From Marinobacter alexandrii (GTDB lineage Bacteria; Bacteroidota; Bacteroidia; Cytophagales; Cyclobacteriaceae): 64,000 bases of DNA. This document shows positions 17,812-26,276 of this stretch, piece after piece. The notes under the pieces are model-generated. The model saw only the letters and a list, made by a program, of their open reading frames with translations. It had not been told where the DNA came from and ran no database searches. Positions within the stretch are counted from its first letter, which is position 1; every line of letters starts with the position of its first letter. The position numbers were made by a program, and so were the translations under genes. The DNA is taken from the NCBI GenBank assembly GCA_039984955.1, contig JBDWTN010000007.1, forward strand, positions 1,310,501 through 1,374,500. The letters run 5' to 3'.

Positions 17812-18010
17812 ACCAGCATTTTCTATAACTCACAATGTTAACCAAATATTAACTATAGATTAAATAGAATTCTTGTAATGCATGATTAATTAATCGTGTG
17901 ATATTTTAATCGCCTGATTATCAAAAATATAGATGATCTCATTTATTAAATATTAGCATAATACTGACAACACATTAGTCTTCTACCTTTGCAGCAACAA
18001 TTGAAATACT
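17812..18010. promoter_or_regulatory. Divergent promoter region between porin and phosphate symporter genes
   Basis: This 199-nt AT-rich gap separates the porin from the symporters. A TACCTTTG -7 element (17984-17991) faces the symporter gene 19 nt before its start. A perfect 12-bp palindrome GATTAATTAATC lies at 17884-17895, with further GATTA/TAATC words nearby, and may be an operator. No E. coli-type Pho box was seen. Confidence 0.45.
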
Positions 18011-19729
18011 ATGGAATACGGATTATTTGAACTGCTAAACCTGCTTGGAGCTCTTGGCTTTTTCATTTACGGGATGAAAGTAATGAGTGAGGGGATACAA
18101 AAAGTAGCAGGTGCCAAAATGCGAAGCATCCTTAGTTCGATGACTTCCAATCGATTTAAAGGTGTTTTCACTGGGTTTACCATTACAAGTCTCGTTCAAT
18201 CTTCTTCAGCTACTACAGTGTTGGTCGTAAGCTTCGTAAATGCAGGACTACTGTCGCTCACAGAATCAATTGGAGTCATTATGGGTGCCAACATTGGCAC
18301 AACCATAACCGCATGGCTAATTTCCATTGTTGGATTTAAAGTAAAAATAGCTAGCTACGCACTTCCAATAATTGCTCTGGGTTTTCCATTGATGTTTTTC
18401 AATCGAGATAAGCTGAAATTCTGGGGTGAAGTTTTAGTTGGTTTCGCCCTATTATTCATGGGACTAGCTCTCTTAAAGGATTCAGTTCCAGATCTCAAGG
18501 CAAATCCTGAAATTCTAGAATTTCTTAGTCGATATACCGACTTAGGCTACCTTTCAATTTTACTATTTGTTCTAATAGGCACAGGCCTTACTGTAATTGT
18601 ACAATCTTCGAGTGCTGCAATGGCTCTTACATTGGTAATGGCCAATAATGGATGGATTCCATTTGAACTTGCAGCGGCAATGGTTCTAGGTGAAAACGTT
18701 GGAACAACAATTACTGCAAACCTTGCAGCACTTGTTGGAAATGTTCACGCAAAACGAGCAGCGCTATCGCATTTGATATTTAATATATTTGGTGTTCTTT
18801 GGATTCTAATCTTAATTCGACCAGCATTAAATCTTGTAGATTGGTATTTGGTTTCAAGTGGCTCAAATTCCCCTTTCGCATCTGCAACTAGCATTCCAAT
18901 AGCACTCTCAATATTTCACTCAACGTTTAATATTCTCAATACTTTATTTCTTATATGGTTTGTGAATTTCATTGCAAAAACTGTAACGAAAGCTATTAAG
19001 TCTACTGGAGAGGATGAGTTCTCATTGGAATACATCAGCACGGGTATGATGAACACTTCTGAGCTATCAATTGAAGAAGCTAGAAAAGAGACTGTCCGAA
19101 TGGGTGAAATGACCCAGAAAATGTCCAAACAATTTCAGAATCTAATAATAGAAGATAAGCCTAAAAAACAAAAGAAACTCCTGAAGAAGATTCGAGATTA
19201 TGAAATTATAACTGACCGAATGGAACAAGAAATTGGAGAATATTTGATGAAAGTTTCATCTAATGGTACGTTGAGTAATAGAAGCTCTATTAAAGTAACG
19301 AGCCTTTTAAGTTCCGTTAATGATCTGGAGCGTATAGGAGATATATTTTTCCAGATGTCCCGAGATATTGAGCGAATCCTGAAAAGCGAAAAGAAATTCA
19401 AGAGCAAGCAAGTGAAAAACCTTCAGGACATGATGATGCTCATCGATGAAGCACTCAAAATTATGCATGGAAACCTTGACTCTGTTGAAACAAATAATTC
19501 CTTAGAGCCAGCTATGATTATAGAAGAGAAAATTGATGCCTTGAGAAATGAATTAAGAAAGGATTTAACAAAAGATATCAAAAAGGATAAGTACGATCCG
19601 CAAAGAGATGGCTGGTATAAGGACCTATTTCACCTCTGCGAAAAGGTGGGAGATCATGCCATTAATGTTTCTGAAGCAATGACAGGCGAAAAGGAACGTG
19701 AACTGAAAGAAGAATTGGAATCAGAATGA
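18011..19729 (+). CDS. Na/Pi-cotransporter family protein with C-terminal PhoU-like domain
   Basis: 572 residues. The N-terminal half (about 1-320) is a membrane domain of the NptA/Na-Pi II family with the duplicated signature QSSSATT and QSSSAAM, each followed by GANIGTT and GENVGTT. The C-terminal part (about 340-560) is a soluble helical PhoU-like region (SVNDLERIGDIFFQMSRDIERI, CEKVGDHAINVSEAM). It probably imports phosphate with sodium, with the PhoU part regulating flux. It overlaps the next symporter gene by 4 nt. Confidence 0.92.
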   Translation: MEYGLFELLNLLGALGFFIYGMKVMSEGIQKVAGAKMRSILSSMTSNRFKGVFTGFTITSLVQSSSATTVLVVSFVNAGLLSLTESIGVIMGANIGTTITAWLISIVGFKVKIASYALPIIALGFPLMFFNRDKLKFWGEVLVGFALLFMGLALLKDSVPDLKANPEILEFLSRYTDLGYLSILLFVLIGTGLTVIVQSSSAAMALTLVMANNGWIPFELAAAMVLGENVGTTITANLAALVGNVHAKRAALSHLIFNIFGVLWILILIRPALNLVDWYLVSSGSNSPFASATSIPIALSIFHSTFNILNTLFLIWFVNFIAKTVTKAIKSTGEDEFSLEYISTGMMNTSELSIEEARKETVRMGEMTQKMSKQFQNLIIEDKPKKQKKLLKKIRDYEIITDRMEQEIGEYLMKVSSNGTLSNRSSIKVTSLLSSVNDLERIGDIFFQMSRDIERILKSEKKFKSKQVKNLQDMMMLIDEALKIMHGNLDSVETNNSLEPAMIIEEKIDALRNELRKDLTKDIKKDKYDPQRDGWYKDLFHLCEKVGDHAINVSEAMTGEKERELKEELESE

Positions 19730-20889
19730 TAAGCAACTTACTCTTGTCTCCTGACATGGGAAAACGTAGTTATCAAACCATAATAGTCATTGTCATCTCA
19801 ATTCTAGTATTCTTACTATCAATAGAGTTGATGGGAATCTCCATTGGGGAGTTAACTGGTGGCATGACTGATAGCATCTCCGTAGTAACAGCCAATCCAT
19901 TTATAGGATTGTTTATAGGATTATTATCTACTGCTCTACTTCAAAGTAGCTCTACAACTACTTCAATAACCGTGGCAACAGTGGCTTCTGGAGCAATTAG
20001 TCTTCAAAATGCTATACCAATTGTACTTGGTGCAAATATTGGAACCACCATCACCAGCACAATCATCTCCATGAGCTACATATCTAAGCAGAAAGAGTTT
20101 AGGAAAGCAGTAGCAGCGGGTACATCACATGATTTTTTTAACATTTTAACAGCATTGCTGCTATTCCCATTAGAGGTAAATTATCGGATACTTGAAAAAT
20201 TGAGTGGATATATTTCATCAGGTATTCACATCACAGGAAAGTCTGGAATTGAGCGCTCCTCAGGTTATGGATTTACTTCTATATTCGAAAATTCTACTGA
20301 ATGGATTGTTTCTAAATTGGGACCTATCGTTGCACTTTTGATAGGAATTGCACTTCTCTTTACGTGCATTAAGTTCATATCAAAATGGCTATACAAAATC
20401 CTGATTGGAAGAACCAAGGACCGTTTTGAAAATGTAGTATTCAAAAATAAGTATCGAGCATTTGGCTGGGGACTAATTATAACTTCAATAGCCCAATCAA
20501 GCTCATTAACTACATCACTCATTGTTCCTCTGGTAGCTACTGGGAAAGTAAAAATCAAAAAGGCTTTTCAATTTATCATGGGTGCCAACATTGGTACTAC
20601 AATTACAGCTCTTTTAGCTGCAATTTTTCAATCAGAAGCAGCTATCAGCCTAGCTATTGTACATCTGCTTTTCAATTTAAGTGGAGTAATTCTCTTTTTT
20701 ATAATTCCTTATATGTCCAATTTGCCAATATATCTAGCCAAAAAAATGGGAATAATTACCATGAACATTCGTCTTGTAGGCTTTGCGTATATTCTAATAG
20801 CTTTTTTCCTACTACCTTTTACATTGATATACCTTTCGCAAACAGCTGAAAAAACGTCAGATCCGGTAGAAATAACTATAGAAGATTAG
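19726..20889 (+). CDS. Na/Pi symporter (second copy, no PhoU domain)
   Basis: 387 residues, all membrane domain. It carries the same duplicated signature as its neighbour: QSSSTTTS with GANIGTTITS, and QSSSLTTS with GANIGTTITA. No PhoU region follows, so it may rely on the upstream protein for regulation. Start ATG overlaps the upstream stop (ATGA), showing translational coupling. The two proteins differ in length and sequence, so this is an old rather than recent duplication. Confidence 0.9.
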   Translation: MISNLLLSPDMGKRSYQTIIVIVISILVFLLSIELMGISIGELTGGMTDSISVVTANPFIGLFIGLLSTALLQSSSTTTSITVATVASGAISLQNAIPIVLGANIGTTITSTIISMSYISKQKEFRKAVAAGTSHDFFNILTALLLFPLEVNYRILEKLSGYISSGIHITGKSGIERSSGYGFTSIFENSTEWIVSKLGPIVALLIGIALLFTCIKFISKWLYKILIGRTKDRFENVVFKNKYRAFGWGLIITSIAQSSSLTTSLIVPLVATGKVKIKKAFQFIMGANIGTTITALLAAIFQSEAAISLAIVHLLFNLSGVILFFIIPYMSNLPIYLAKKMGIITMNIRLVGFAYILIAFFLLPFTLIYLSQTAEKTSDPVEITIED

Positions 20890-20911
20890 CTTTGTAATAA
20901 ACATAGCTAGT

Positions 20912-21271
20912 ATGGCATCTTCAACAAGAAAGGTGATTGATAATATCGTTGAGTTTATTGAAATCAAAACCGAACAGATTAAACTTAGGATAATTGCGCG
21001 TATCGCAAGTATGCTCTCTGGAGTAATCGCAATTTCATTCATCGGATTCCTATCTCTTTTCTTTCTCTTCTTTTTGAGCTTTGCAATAGCTGAATTGATA
21101 AATATAGGCCTTGAAAGCACTTACTTAGGATATTTAATTATAGCGGGAGGATATCTACTGGTGATCATAGTTGTCTTCTTTTTAGTTAAATCCAGAAGAC
21201 TTCAAAAGTTGATAGAAAAAGCAATTGTAAAATTAGAAGAGGCAAAATATGAGCAAAAAAGGAACCATTGA
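20912..21271 (+). CDS. Phage-holin-3_6 (DUF1469)-like membrane protein
   Basis: 119 residues. An N-terminal amphipathic helix (about 1-32) is followed by two membrane segments (about 38-65 and 73-92) and a charged C-terminal helix (SRRLQKLIEKAIVKLEEAKYEQ). This is the layout of the holin superfamily III / DUF1469 group, which is common in chromosomes and not a sign of a prophage. It lies 22 nt after the second symporter and overlaps the next gene by 23 nt. Role unknown. Confidence 0.7.
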   Translation: MASSTRKVIDNIVEFIEIKTEQIKLRIIARIASMLSGVIAISFIGFLSLFFLFFLSFAIAELINIGLESTYLGYLIIAGGYLLVIIVVFFLVKSRRLQKLIEKAIVKLEEAKYEQKRNH

Positions 21272-21617
21272 AGATCAAGTAAAATCCCTTTCTGAAAGAG
21301 AAGAAAAATTAAAGCTACAGCTTAGCAGTGACTCGGATGAAATAAAGGATAAAGTAAAGAGCGTCGGGAAAATAGCACTAATCGCCGGCTTGGTGGCGCT
21401 CGCAGGATATTGGATTTTCAATGCTTTTGCCGATGAGGATGAAAAAAAACCAAAAAAGCGTAAGAAAAAGGACAAAGAATCCGGTGGGGTATCTTCGAGA
21501 CTAACAGCTTTGGCTGTTCCTTACTTTGAAAAACTGTTAAGTGGTTTTTTTGATGGAAAGGAAGATGACAGGGATATGATGAGTTCAGAACAAGAAAACA
21601 AAATTGAAGAAAACTAG
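21249..21617 (+). CDS. Small membrane-associated protein, unrecognised
   Basis: 122 residues. The N-terminus is a charged helix (SLSEREEKLKLQLSSDSDEIKDKVK), then one hydrophobic segment (about 37-55, IALIAGLVALAGYWIFNAF), a Lys-rich patch (KKPKKRKKKDKE) and a tail. It overlaps the DUF1469-like gene by 23 nt, and such pairs often occur together, so the two probably act at the envelope. Its last 4 nt overlap the 3' end of the convergent AraC gene. Confidence 0.65.
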   Translation: MSKKGTIEDQVKSLSEREEKLKLQLSSDSDEIKDKVKSVGKIALIAGLVALAGYWIFNAFADEDEKKPKKRKKKDKESGGVSSRLTALAVPYFEKLLSGFFDGKEDDRDMMSSEQENKIEEN

Positions 21618-22528
21618 ACGTTCATTAACGACTCTCTTCTTCTCATTTTACCTGCCGGAATACCAAACATCATCTTAAATCTTCTACAGAAATAGGCGGT
21701 ATCCTTATACCCTACTTCTTTTCCTATGTCTCTGATACTTTTCTTGCTTGTACGTAAAAGGTTTACAGCAGCTTCCATTCGCTGATATTCGATATAATCT
21801 TGAGGATTAATTCCGGTCAACATTTTAAAATACTGTCCTACATAATCTTCAGAGACATTAGCAACGTTTGCTAAAATCTTATTAGATAAGTCCTCGGCTA
21901 GATTCTCCTTAATAAATGTGAATATATCTATCAGACGAGGATCTTTAAAATAGGTGCTGTTCGTGGCAAGTTTTTCCACGAACAAGCTATTGTTAAGAAT
22001 ATATCGAATCAGCTCGATAGTCATATTCTCAGTCAATACTTTTACAATACGGTCTCGCCCAGGCATACTTGCCTTTACTTCATCATTTATTTGTTTGATT
22101 AAACCCGCCAACTTATAGTTTTCCTCAATCTTAAAACATGGAATATCAAGTGATGAGAAAAAATTAACTGAATCGAATGCCTTGGCATCAAAAGCGACAT
22201 AACTGTAGTGTTCATTACTAGTCGAATGCTCGCCAAATGATTTTAGAAACTGATCTTTATTCGTAAGAAAATCATCTTTGGAAAGCACTGTTGGAGATCC
22301 CGAGCCATAGCTCATGGATATCGGCCTACCGCCCGGTATAAAGATTACATCACCCTCAGTCGCAGTTTCTTTATCCTTACCATATTTAATCTCCCCACCG
22401 GTAACCAATAGTAGATAATTCTCTACTTCATAGTTATTATCAATTGTAACAGGCTTCAAAATATTAATATTTTTAGCCTTTACATATCTAATCTCTAAGG
22501 ATTCTATGATCTTGTTGTAGTCTTCCAT
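21614..22528 (-). CDS. AraC-family transcriptional regulator
   Basis: 304 residues. The N-terminal ~150 residues look like a cupin-type sensory domain (LLLVTGGEIKYGKDKETATEGDVIFIPGG). The C-terminal ~100 residues are a double HTH of the AraC type (VANVSEDYVGQYFKMLTGI, then IRDIGKEVGYKDTAYFCRRF and FGIPAGKMR). It lies downstream of the acyl-CoA dehydrogenase gene on the same strand with a 114-nt gap, so it may belong to that unit. Ligand and targets are unknown. Confidence 0.88.
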   Translation of the reverse strand: MEDYNKIIESLEIRYVKAKNINILKPVTIDNNYEVENYLLLVTGGEIKYGKDKETATEGDVIFIPGGRPISMSYGSGSPTVLSKDDFLTNKDQFLKSFGEHSTSNEHYSYVAFDAKAFDSVNFFSSLDIPCFKIEENYKLAGLIKQINDEVKASMPGRDRIVKVLTENMTIELIRYILNNSLFVEKLATNSTYFKDPRLIDIFTFIKENLAEDLSNKILANVANVSEDYVGQYFKMLTGINPQDYIEYQRMEAAVNLLRTSKKSIRDIGKEVGYKDTAYFCRRFKMMFGIPAGKMRRRESLMNV

Positions 22529-22642
22529 TTATAATTAAAGCTGGTTAATCTACCAATAGATAGTAAAATAATAGGACGAATCTAATAATATTCATCCTCA
22601 AAACCTAATAAATGAAAGAAGAGTAGGACTTTGACTATTGAA

Positions 22643-23782
22643 CTATTTTAATAAATTTCTCGAAATAACAATACGCTGTATTTCAGAGGTGCCTTCATAA
22701 ATCTGAGTAATCTTGGCATCTCTCATTAATCGCTCAACATGATACTCTTTCACATACCCATATCCACCATGTATTTGCACAGCTTCCACAGTCTGTTTCA
22801 TCGCTACTTCCGAAGCGAATAGCTTAGCCATAGCTCCTTCCTGAGAGAAGTCCTCACCAGCATCTTTCTTTTGAGCTGCTTTTAAGCAAAGTAATCTTGC
22901 TGCTTCGATTTGTGTCGCCATATCAGCAAGCTTAAACTGTATGGCCTGATGCTTTGAAATTTCGACTCCAAAAGCTTTTCTTTCTTGTGAGTAGTTCAGA
23001 GCTAATTCCATCGCTCCAGATGCTATTCCCAATGCTTGAGAAGCAATACCTATCCTTCCGCCATTCAAAACACTCATGGCGAACGTAAAACCAAAACCAT
23101 CATCACCTATCCTATTAGCTTTAGGAACTTTTACATCTTGAAACATGAGTGAATGCGTATCACTTCCCCTAATACCTAATTTATCTTCCTTTTTGCCTAC
23201 CGTAAACCCTTCCATTCCTTTTTCAACAATAATGGCGTTAATTCCTTTATGCTTCTTTTCAGCATCTGTCTGAGCCATTACTATATAGTAAGAAGCTGAA
23301 TTTCCGTTTGTAATCCAGTTTTTTGTTCCATTCAAAAGATAATGATCTCCTTTATCTTCAGCCGTTGTTCTTTGTGAAGTAGCATCAGATCCTGCTTCTG
23401 GTTCCGATAAACAAAACGCTCCAATTTTCTGTCCGCTCGCCAGAGGCTTCAAATATTTTTCTTTCTGTTCTTCTGTTCCAAATTTTTCAAGCCCCCAACA
23501 CACCAACGAATTATTAACTGACATGCAAACAGAAGTAGAAGCATCCACTTTAGATATTTCTTCCATGGCAAGCACATAGGAAACTGTATCCATTCCACTC
23601 CCTCCATATTTAGGATTAACCATCATACCCATGAAGCCAAGTTCTCCTAATTGTTTTATCTGCTCTGCCGGGAATTGTTGTTTTTCATCTCTTTCTATCA
23701 CTCCCGGTAGAAGTTCTTTTTGAGCAAAATCTCTTGCTGCGTCTCTAACTGCTAATTGTTCCTCAGTAAAATTAAAATTCAT
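22643..23782 (-). CDS. Acyl-CoA dehydrogenase
   Basis: FAD-dependent enzyme of fatty-acid or branched-chain amino-acid beta-oxidation. At 379 residues it has the short-chain/butyryl type length. Motifs seen: MNFNFTEEQLAVRDAARDFA, FCLSEPEAGSDA, NWITNGNSASYYIVMAQT, QEGAMAKLFASEVA and the C-terminal ITQIYEGTSEIQRIVISRNLL, whose first Glu is the usual catalytic base in this subgroup. Chain-length preference cannot be stated from sequence. A minus-strand TATATTTG element lies at 23921-23928. Confidence 0.93.
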   Translation of the reverse strand: MNFNFTEEQLAVRDAARDFAQKELLPGVIERDEKQQFPAEQIKQLGELGFMGMMVNPKYGGSGMDTVSYVLAMEEISKVDASTSVCMSVNNSLVCWGLEKFGTEEQKEKYLKPLASGQKIGAFCLSEPEAGSDATSQRTTAEDKGDHYLLNGTKNWITNGNSASYYIVMAQTDAEKKHKGINAIIVEKGMEGFTVGKKEDKLGIRGSDTHSLMFQDVKVPKANRIGDDGFGFTFAMSVLNGGRIGIASQALGIASGAMELALNYSQERKAFGVEISKHQAIQFKLADMATQIEAARLLCLKAAQKKDAGEDFSQEGAMAKLFASEVAMKQTVEAVQIHGGYGYVKEYHVERLMRDAKITQIYEGTSEIQRIVISRNLLK

Positions 23783-23920
23783 GTGTATGTTAATTTATTT
23801 TCAATGGTCACATCGGTCCGCCGAAACGGGAATTCACATTAACAACATTCATCCTTGGTTAGGTATGCTTGCCACTTATGCTCATTTCATATGTTTCAGG
23901 TTAAAATTTTGAATGGGCCG

Positions 23921-23928
23921 CAAATATA
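23921..23928 (-). promoter_or_regulatory. -7 element (TATATTTG) for acyl-CoA dehydrogenase
   Basis: TATATTTG on the minus strand matches TAnnTTTG, about 138 nt before the dehydrogenase start. No -33 TTG was found at the usual distance. Confidence 0.4.
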
Positions 23929-23993
23929 TTAATTGTTATGCATGCAGAATAACTTCTTTCTAAACACAGTTGTTTGATCAGCCTTAAATTAAC

Positions 23994-24134
23994 ATGAGTT
24001 CTCTCGCCTCAAGAGTTGGGGAGTTAAACCTAATGGGCTATCAAGCTGCGATTAAAAAAGGAAGATCGAACGTTGAAATCAATACATTCAACCCTGTAAT
24101 AAGTCGATTAAACGAATATCATGAAAAAAAATAA
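23994..24134 (+). CDS. Possible 46-residue protein
   Basis: ATG to TAA, translating as MSSLASRVGELNLMGYQAAI then KKGRSNVEINTFNPVISRLN and EYHEKK. Residue use looks coding-like: soluble, balanced charge and no odd codons. No family is recognised. It could be a real small protein or the end of a decayed gene. No promoter or hairpin was found for it. Confidence 0.3.
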   Translation: MSSLASRVGELNLMGYQAAIKKGRSNVEINTFNPVISRLNEYHEKK

Positions 24135-24277
24135 AACACAGCGCTAATATTGGTAGTTCATCTGGCTTGAACAAATTGAATAATTTAAAGAAAAAACTTA
24201 CTTATTTAAACCAATTGATAGACTTTTGTGTCTTAGATACTTGACGTTCAAAAACAAATAGATAATAATAAACAAAA

Positions 24278-25366
24278 ATGAAAAAATTTAAGAACTACTC
24301 ACTGATCGCTCTTCTAGGGTCTTTACTATTTATGTTTAGCTGTGGAGGAGATGAAGAAGAAATCTTCGGAGGAGACCCGGATCCAGATCCCACCTCTGAA
24401 TTTGATGCAAGATTAAACTCTGCCGATACAGACTCACTCTCAGCAGAAGTATTTTTGACTGAAGTAGATGATAATAACATTGATGTTTTCATCACATTCA
24501 GTTCTGATGATGCCACAATGAGAAGACTATATGCAACTGTTGATGAATTTGGTCAAGGAGAAGAAGTATATGAATTTACTTTTAGCGCAGATAAAAAAGC
24601 AGATGGTTCATTAGAACTTGATGGAGCTCAAGGAGAAGGGTTTGCTGTAAACCTTGATATTCCAACAACCGGATTGAACGCAATGGACGGTGAGGATATC
24701 GTTTACAAATTTTGGACGACTACAGGCAAAGGAGATATCAGAGATGTTGAAAAAAGACAAGCGACACCACCTATGACATTAACGATACAGCTTAGTGGTG
24801 ATAATCCTAATGCTCCACTTATTTCGGTCTCGGATGTACAATTGTTTGCTCCAACAGCTGATCTAATGTCAGAAAGTTTTGTTTCTACTGCTGATGGTAT
24901 GGTCTATGAACTAGAAGAATTTGAGTCCTCCGATTTATGGGATATAGGATACACTGCTCAGGGTAATGAACCACAGCTTAGCTCTGCTGCTGGTTCGCCT
25001 CAGATGTTCTTTGATGAAAATCAAGAATTAATTACATTAGAAGAATTGGTAGAAAGCAACTTAACTGAAGAAGAACTTGCTGATTTTGATTTAAATACGG
25101 TGTATTTTGTAGATATCACTGACGATTTTGATTTTGATGGTGCAACTACTACAAGCAGTTTGAGTGCAATCAGCCTTACGCCTACTTCAAGTAATGATCA
25201 AACACTACCTATTCCTATTGATGCTGATGGTGATCTAATTGCCTTCCTTGATCAATATGGTAAAATTGGAGTCATTCGAATAGATGCCTTAGTTGATGTA
25301 AATGGTGACGGAGAATATTTTGATGCAAGTGATTATGTGCAGATTGACATAAAAGTTCAGCGATAA
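24278..25366 (+). CDS. Acidic lipoprotein, unrecognised
   Basis: 362 residues. A signal peptide ends in the lipobox MFSC, followed by GGDEEE, an acidic run like the lipoprotein export signals that send Bacteroidota lipoproteins to the cell surface. The body is rich in Asp, Glu, Ser and Thr with calcium-loop-like segments near the C-terminus (VDVNGDGEYFDASDYVQIDI). No enzyme motif is seen. The last 18 codons and the terminator recur 1.6 kb downstream at 26918-27022. Function unknown. Confidence 0.85.
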   Translation: MKKFKNYSLIALLGSLLFMFSCGGDEEEIFGGDPDPDPTSEFDARLNSADTDSLSAEVFLTEVDDNNIDVFITFSSDDATMRRLYATVDEFGQGEEVYEFTFSADKKADGSLELDGAQGEGFAVNLDIPTTGLNAMDGEDIVYKFWTTTGKGDIRDVEKRQATPPMTLTIQLSGDNPNAPLISVSDVQLFAPTADLMSESFVSTADGMVYELEEFESSDLWDIGYTAQGNEPQLSSAAGSPQMFFDENQELITLEELVESNLTEEELADFDLNTVYFVDITDDFDFDGATTTSSLSAISLTPTSSNDQTLPIPIDADGDLIAFLDQYGKIGVIRIDALVDVNGDGEYFDASDYVQIDIKVQR

Positions 25367-25386
25367 TAGCTAATTAACAGAAATTC

Positions 25387-25413
25387 AAAAGGGAGCGTTC
25401 GCTCCCTTTTTTT
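25387..25413 (+). terminator. Intrinsic terminator after the acidic lipoprotein
   Basis: Stem AAAAGGGAGCG / CGCTCCCTTTT with a 2-nt loop and a T-run, 20 nt after the stop. A homologous terminator recurs at 26993-27022. Confidence 0.85.
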
Positions 25414-25472
25414 GTTTCATGATGTTTCCAATTGAGCTAAATGAAGATTGTCCGAATCATCTTATCATCCGA

Positions 25473-25551
25473 CTAGCGTGGAAGTTACTTCCGTGCTTTT
25501 TCATTCAATGAATCTATTGTTAATCAGCTCTTTTCTCCAGAGCAATCTTGG
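25473..25551 (-). pseudogene. Remnant of a RAYT 3' end with REP hairpin
   Basis: CTAG followed by a GGAAGT-T-ACTTCC hairpin (25473-25496) and then about 55 nt that align with 25867-25945, the end of the RAYT fragment on the minus strand. The minus strand can still be read as ...RKELINNRFIE-stop, against GGKGLINIRFIE-stop in the better copy. This is the tail of a further transposase copy; everything upstream of it is gone. Confidence 0.6.
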
Positions 25552-25559
25552 GTTCATAA

Positions 25560-25590
25560 GACTTCCTATGTTTTCAAAACATAGGAAGTC
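25560..25590. repeat. Perfect 31-nt palindrome
   Basis: 15-bp perfect arms (GACTTCCTATGTTTT and its complement) around a single C. No T-run follows, so it is not a standard terminator. It lies inside the REP island. Confidence 0.8.
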
Positions 25591-25637
25591 TCTTTATAGT
25601 CACAAAACTTCAAAGTAAACCTCATGAGGGGTTTCAA

Positions 25638-25745
25638 TGCTATTAAGCTAAGCGACTTTCTTATTTGTCCTCTCCCTAACCCTCTCCATGAGAGGGATAT
25701 TTTGTTGCTTAACTTAATAGCACTGTGAGGGGGTTAGGGGGAGGT
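25638..25745. repeat. Two interleaved inverted repeats
   Basis: Arm A (GCTATTAAGCTAAGC, from about 25639) pairs with GCTTAACTTAATAGC (about 25708-25723). Arm B (CCTCTCCCTAACCCTC, from about 25667) pairs with GAGGGGGTTAGGGGGAGG (about 25728-25745). The order is A-B-A'-B', so the two stems cannot be nested. The CCCTAACCCTCTCC-type word is a widely spread intergenic repeat. Confidence 0.6.
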
Positions 25746-25791
25746 TTTTATCTTCAAGTAGTTGTGAAACTCAAACACCCCTATAAACCCC

Positions 25792-25816
25792 CTAGCGCAA
25801 GTATCCACTTGTGCTT
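25792..25816 (+). repeat. REP-like hairpin
   Basis: CTAG immediately followed by GCGCAAGT-type stem (CGCAAGT / ACTTGTG) with loop ATCC. Same CTA(G/A)-plus-stem layout as the hairpins next to the RAYT genes. Confidence 0.6.
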
Positions 25817-25866
25817 ATTATTACATAGGATAGCTATGACGTTTATGTAGACTTTTGGCACCCCTC

Positions 25867-25890
25867 CTAGCGCGGAAGTTACTTCCGTGC
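25867..25890 (+). repeat. REP-like hairpin adjoining RAYT fragment
   Basis: CTAG then a stem GCGGAAGT / ACTTCCGTGC with a one-base loop, 3 nt from the stop codon of the minus-strand RAYT fragment. Near-identical to the copy at 25473-25496. Confidence 0.7.
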
Positions 25891-25893
25891 CTT

Positions 25894-26241
25894 TCATTCA
25901 ATGAATCTAATATTAATCAGTCCTTTTCCGCCAGTATAATCTCTGGCGCTACTGTACAGATAATGCTCAGCCTCATCAACTAGTCCCTCGATAACTGGAT
26001 TTTGATGGATATAATCCAGTTTGTGTTGCATAACCTGATTGTCTGCCAATTCTATTGGGTGGTATTCGTTTTGCCAAAAACAATGTTTCTGATGTTTGTT
26101 GCTTTTCTCCGCTAGTTTTCTGAACATCCAAAGCATCCATTCACGTCTGCTTTCTTGCGTATTCTGTTGAATTTGCTTGATCAATGCCACAGAAGTATAT
26201 TTTTTAAAGTCTCTCACAATATTTTCAATGTTTTCTTCTCT
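25894..26241 (-). pseudogene. REP-associated tyrosine transposase (RAYT), C-terminal half only
   Basis: The minus strand reads about 115 residues (from near NIVRDFKKYTSVALI through KHCFWQNEYHPIEL and KLDYIHQNPVIEGLVDEAEHYLYSSARDY to RFIE). This is the second half of a Y1/IS200-like RAYT transposase. The N-terminal half with the HUH motif is missing: a TAG stop (26242-26244) and then another RAYT element replace it. RAYTs are usually single-copy and mobilise REP hairpins; this one cannot be active. A REP hairpin adjoins its 3' end. Confidence 0.8.
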
Positions 26242-26245
26242 CTAA

Positions 26246-26255
26246 CTAAGCGTAG
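26246..26255 (+). repeat. Left inverted repeat / half REP of second RAYT
   Basis: CTAAGCGTAG, the exact inverse of CTACGCTTAG at 26904-26913. It is the first half of the REP hairpin found after the second RAYT; the other half has diverged. The two copies bracket a 668-nt element. Confidence 0.6.
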
Positions 26256-26276
26256 TTTGTGAAATAGAAAAAATCA

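Larger units (their letters stand above)
23783..24277. other. Intergenic region with one small ORF and a minus-strand promoter element
   Basis: A 495-nt stretch between the acyl-CoA dehydrogenase and the next lipoprotein. It contains a minus-strand -7 element (TATATTTG at 23921-23928) that probably serves the dehydrogenase, and a 46-codon plus-strand ORF (23994-24134). The rest is AT-rich with no other recognisable element. Confidence 0.5.
25414..25893. repeat. REP/RAYT-remnant region without intact genes
   Basis: A 480-nt stretch of repeats. It holds a RAYT 3' end remnant with its REP hairpin (25473-25551), a 31-nt palindrome (25560-25590), two interleaved inverted repeats (25638-25745), a second REP hairpin (25792-25816), a small stem CATAG-N5-CTATG (25824-25838) and a third REP hairpin (25867-25890) that adjoins the RAYT fragment on the minus strand. 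No coding frame is credible. Confidence 0.7.

Noticed and set aside
20912-21271. Prophage suggested by a holin-like gene
   Set aside because: DUF1469-type genes are common in chromosomes, and no lysin, capsid, tail or integrase gene is near.
25640-25745. CRISPR array in the repeat-rich region
   Set aside because: The repeats are inverted and irregular, with no regular spacers and no cas genes.
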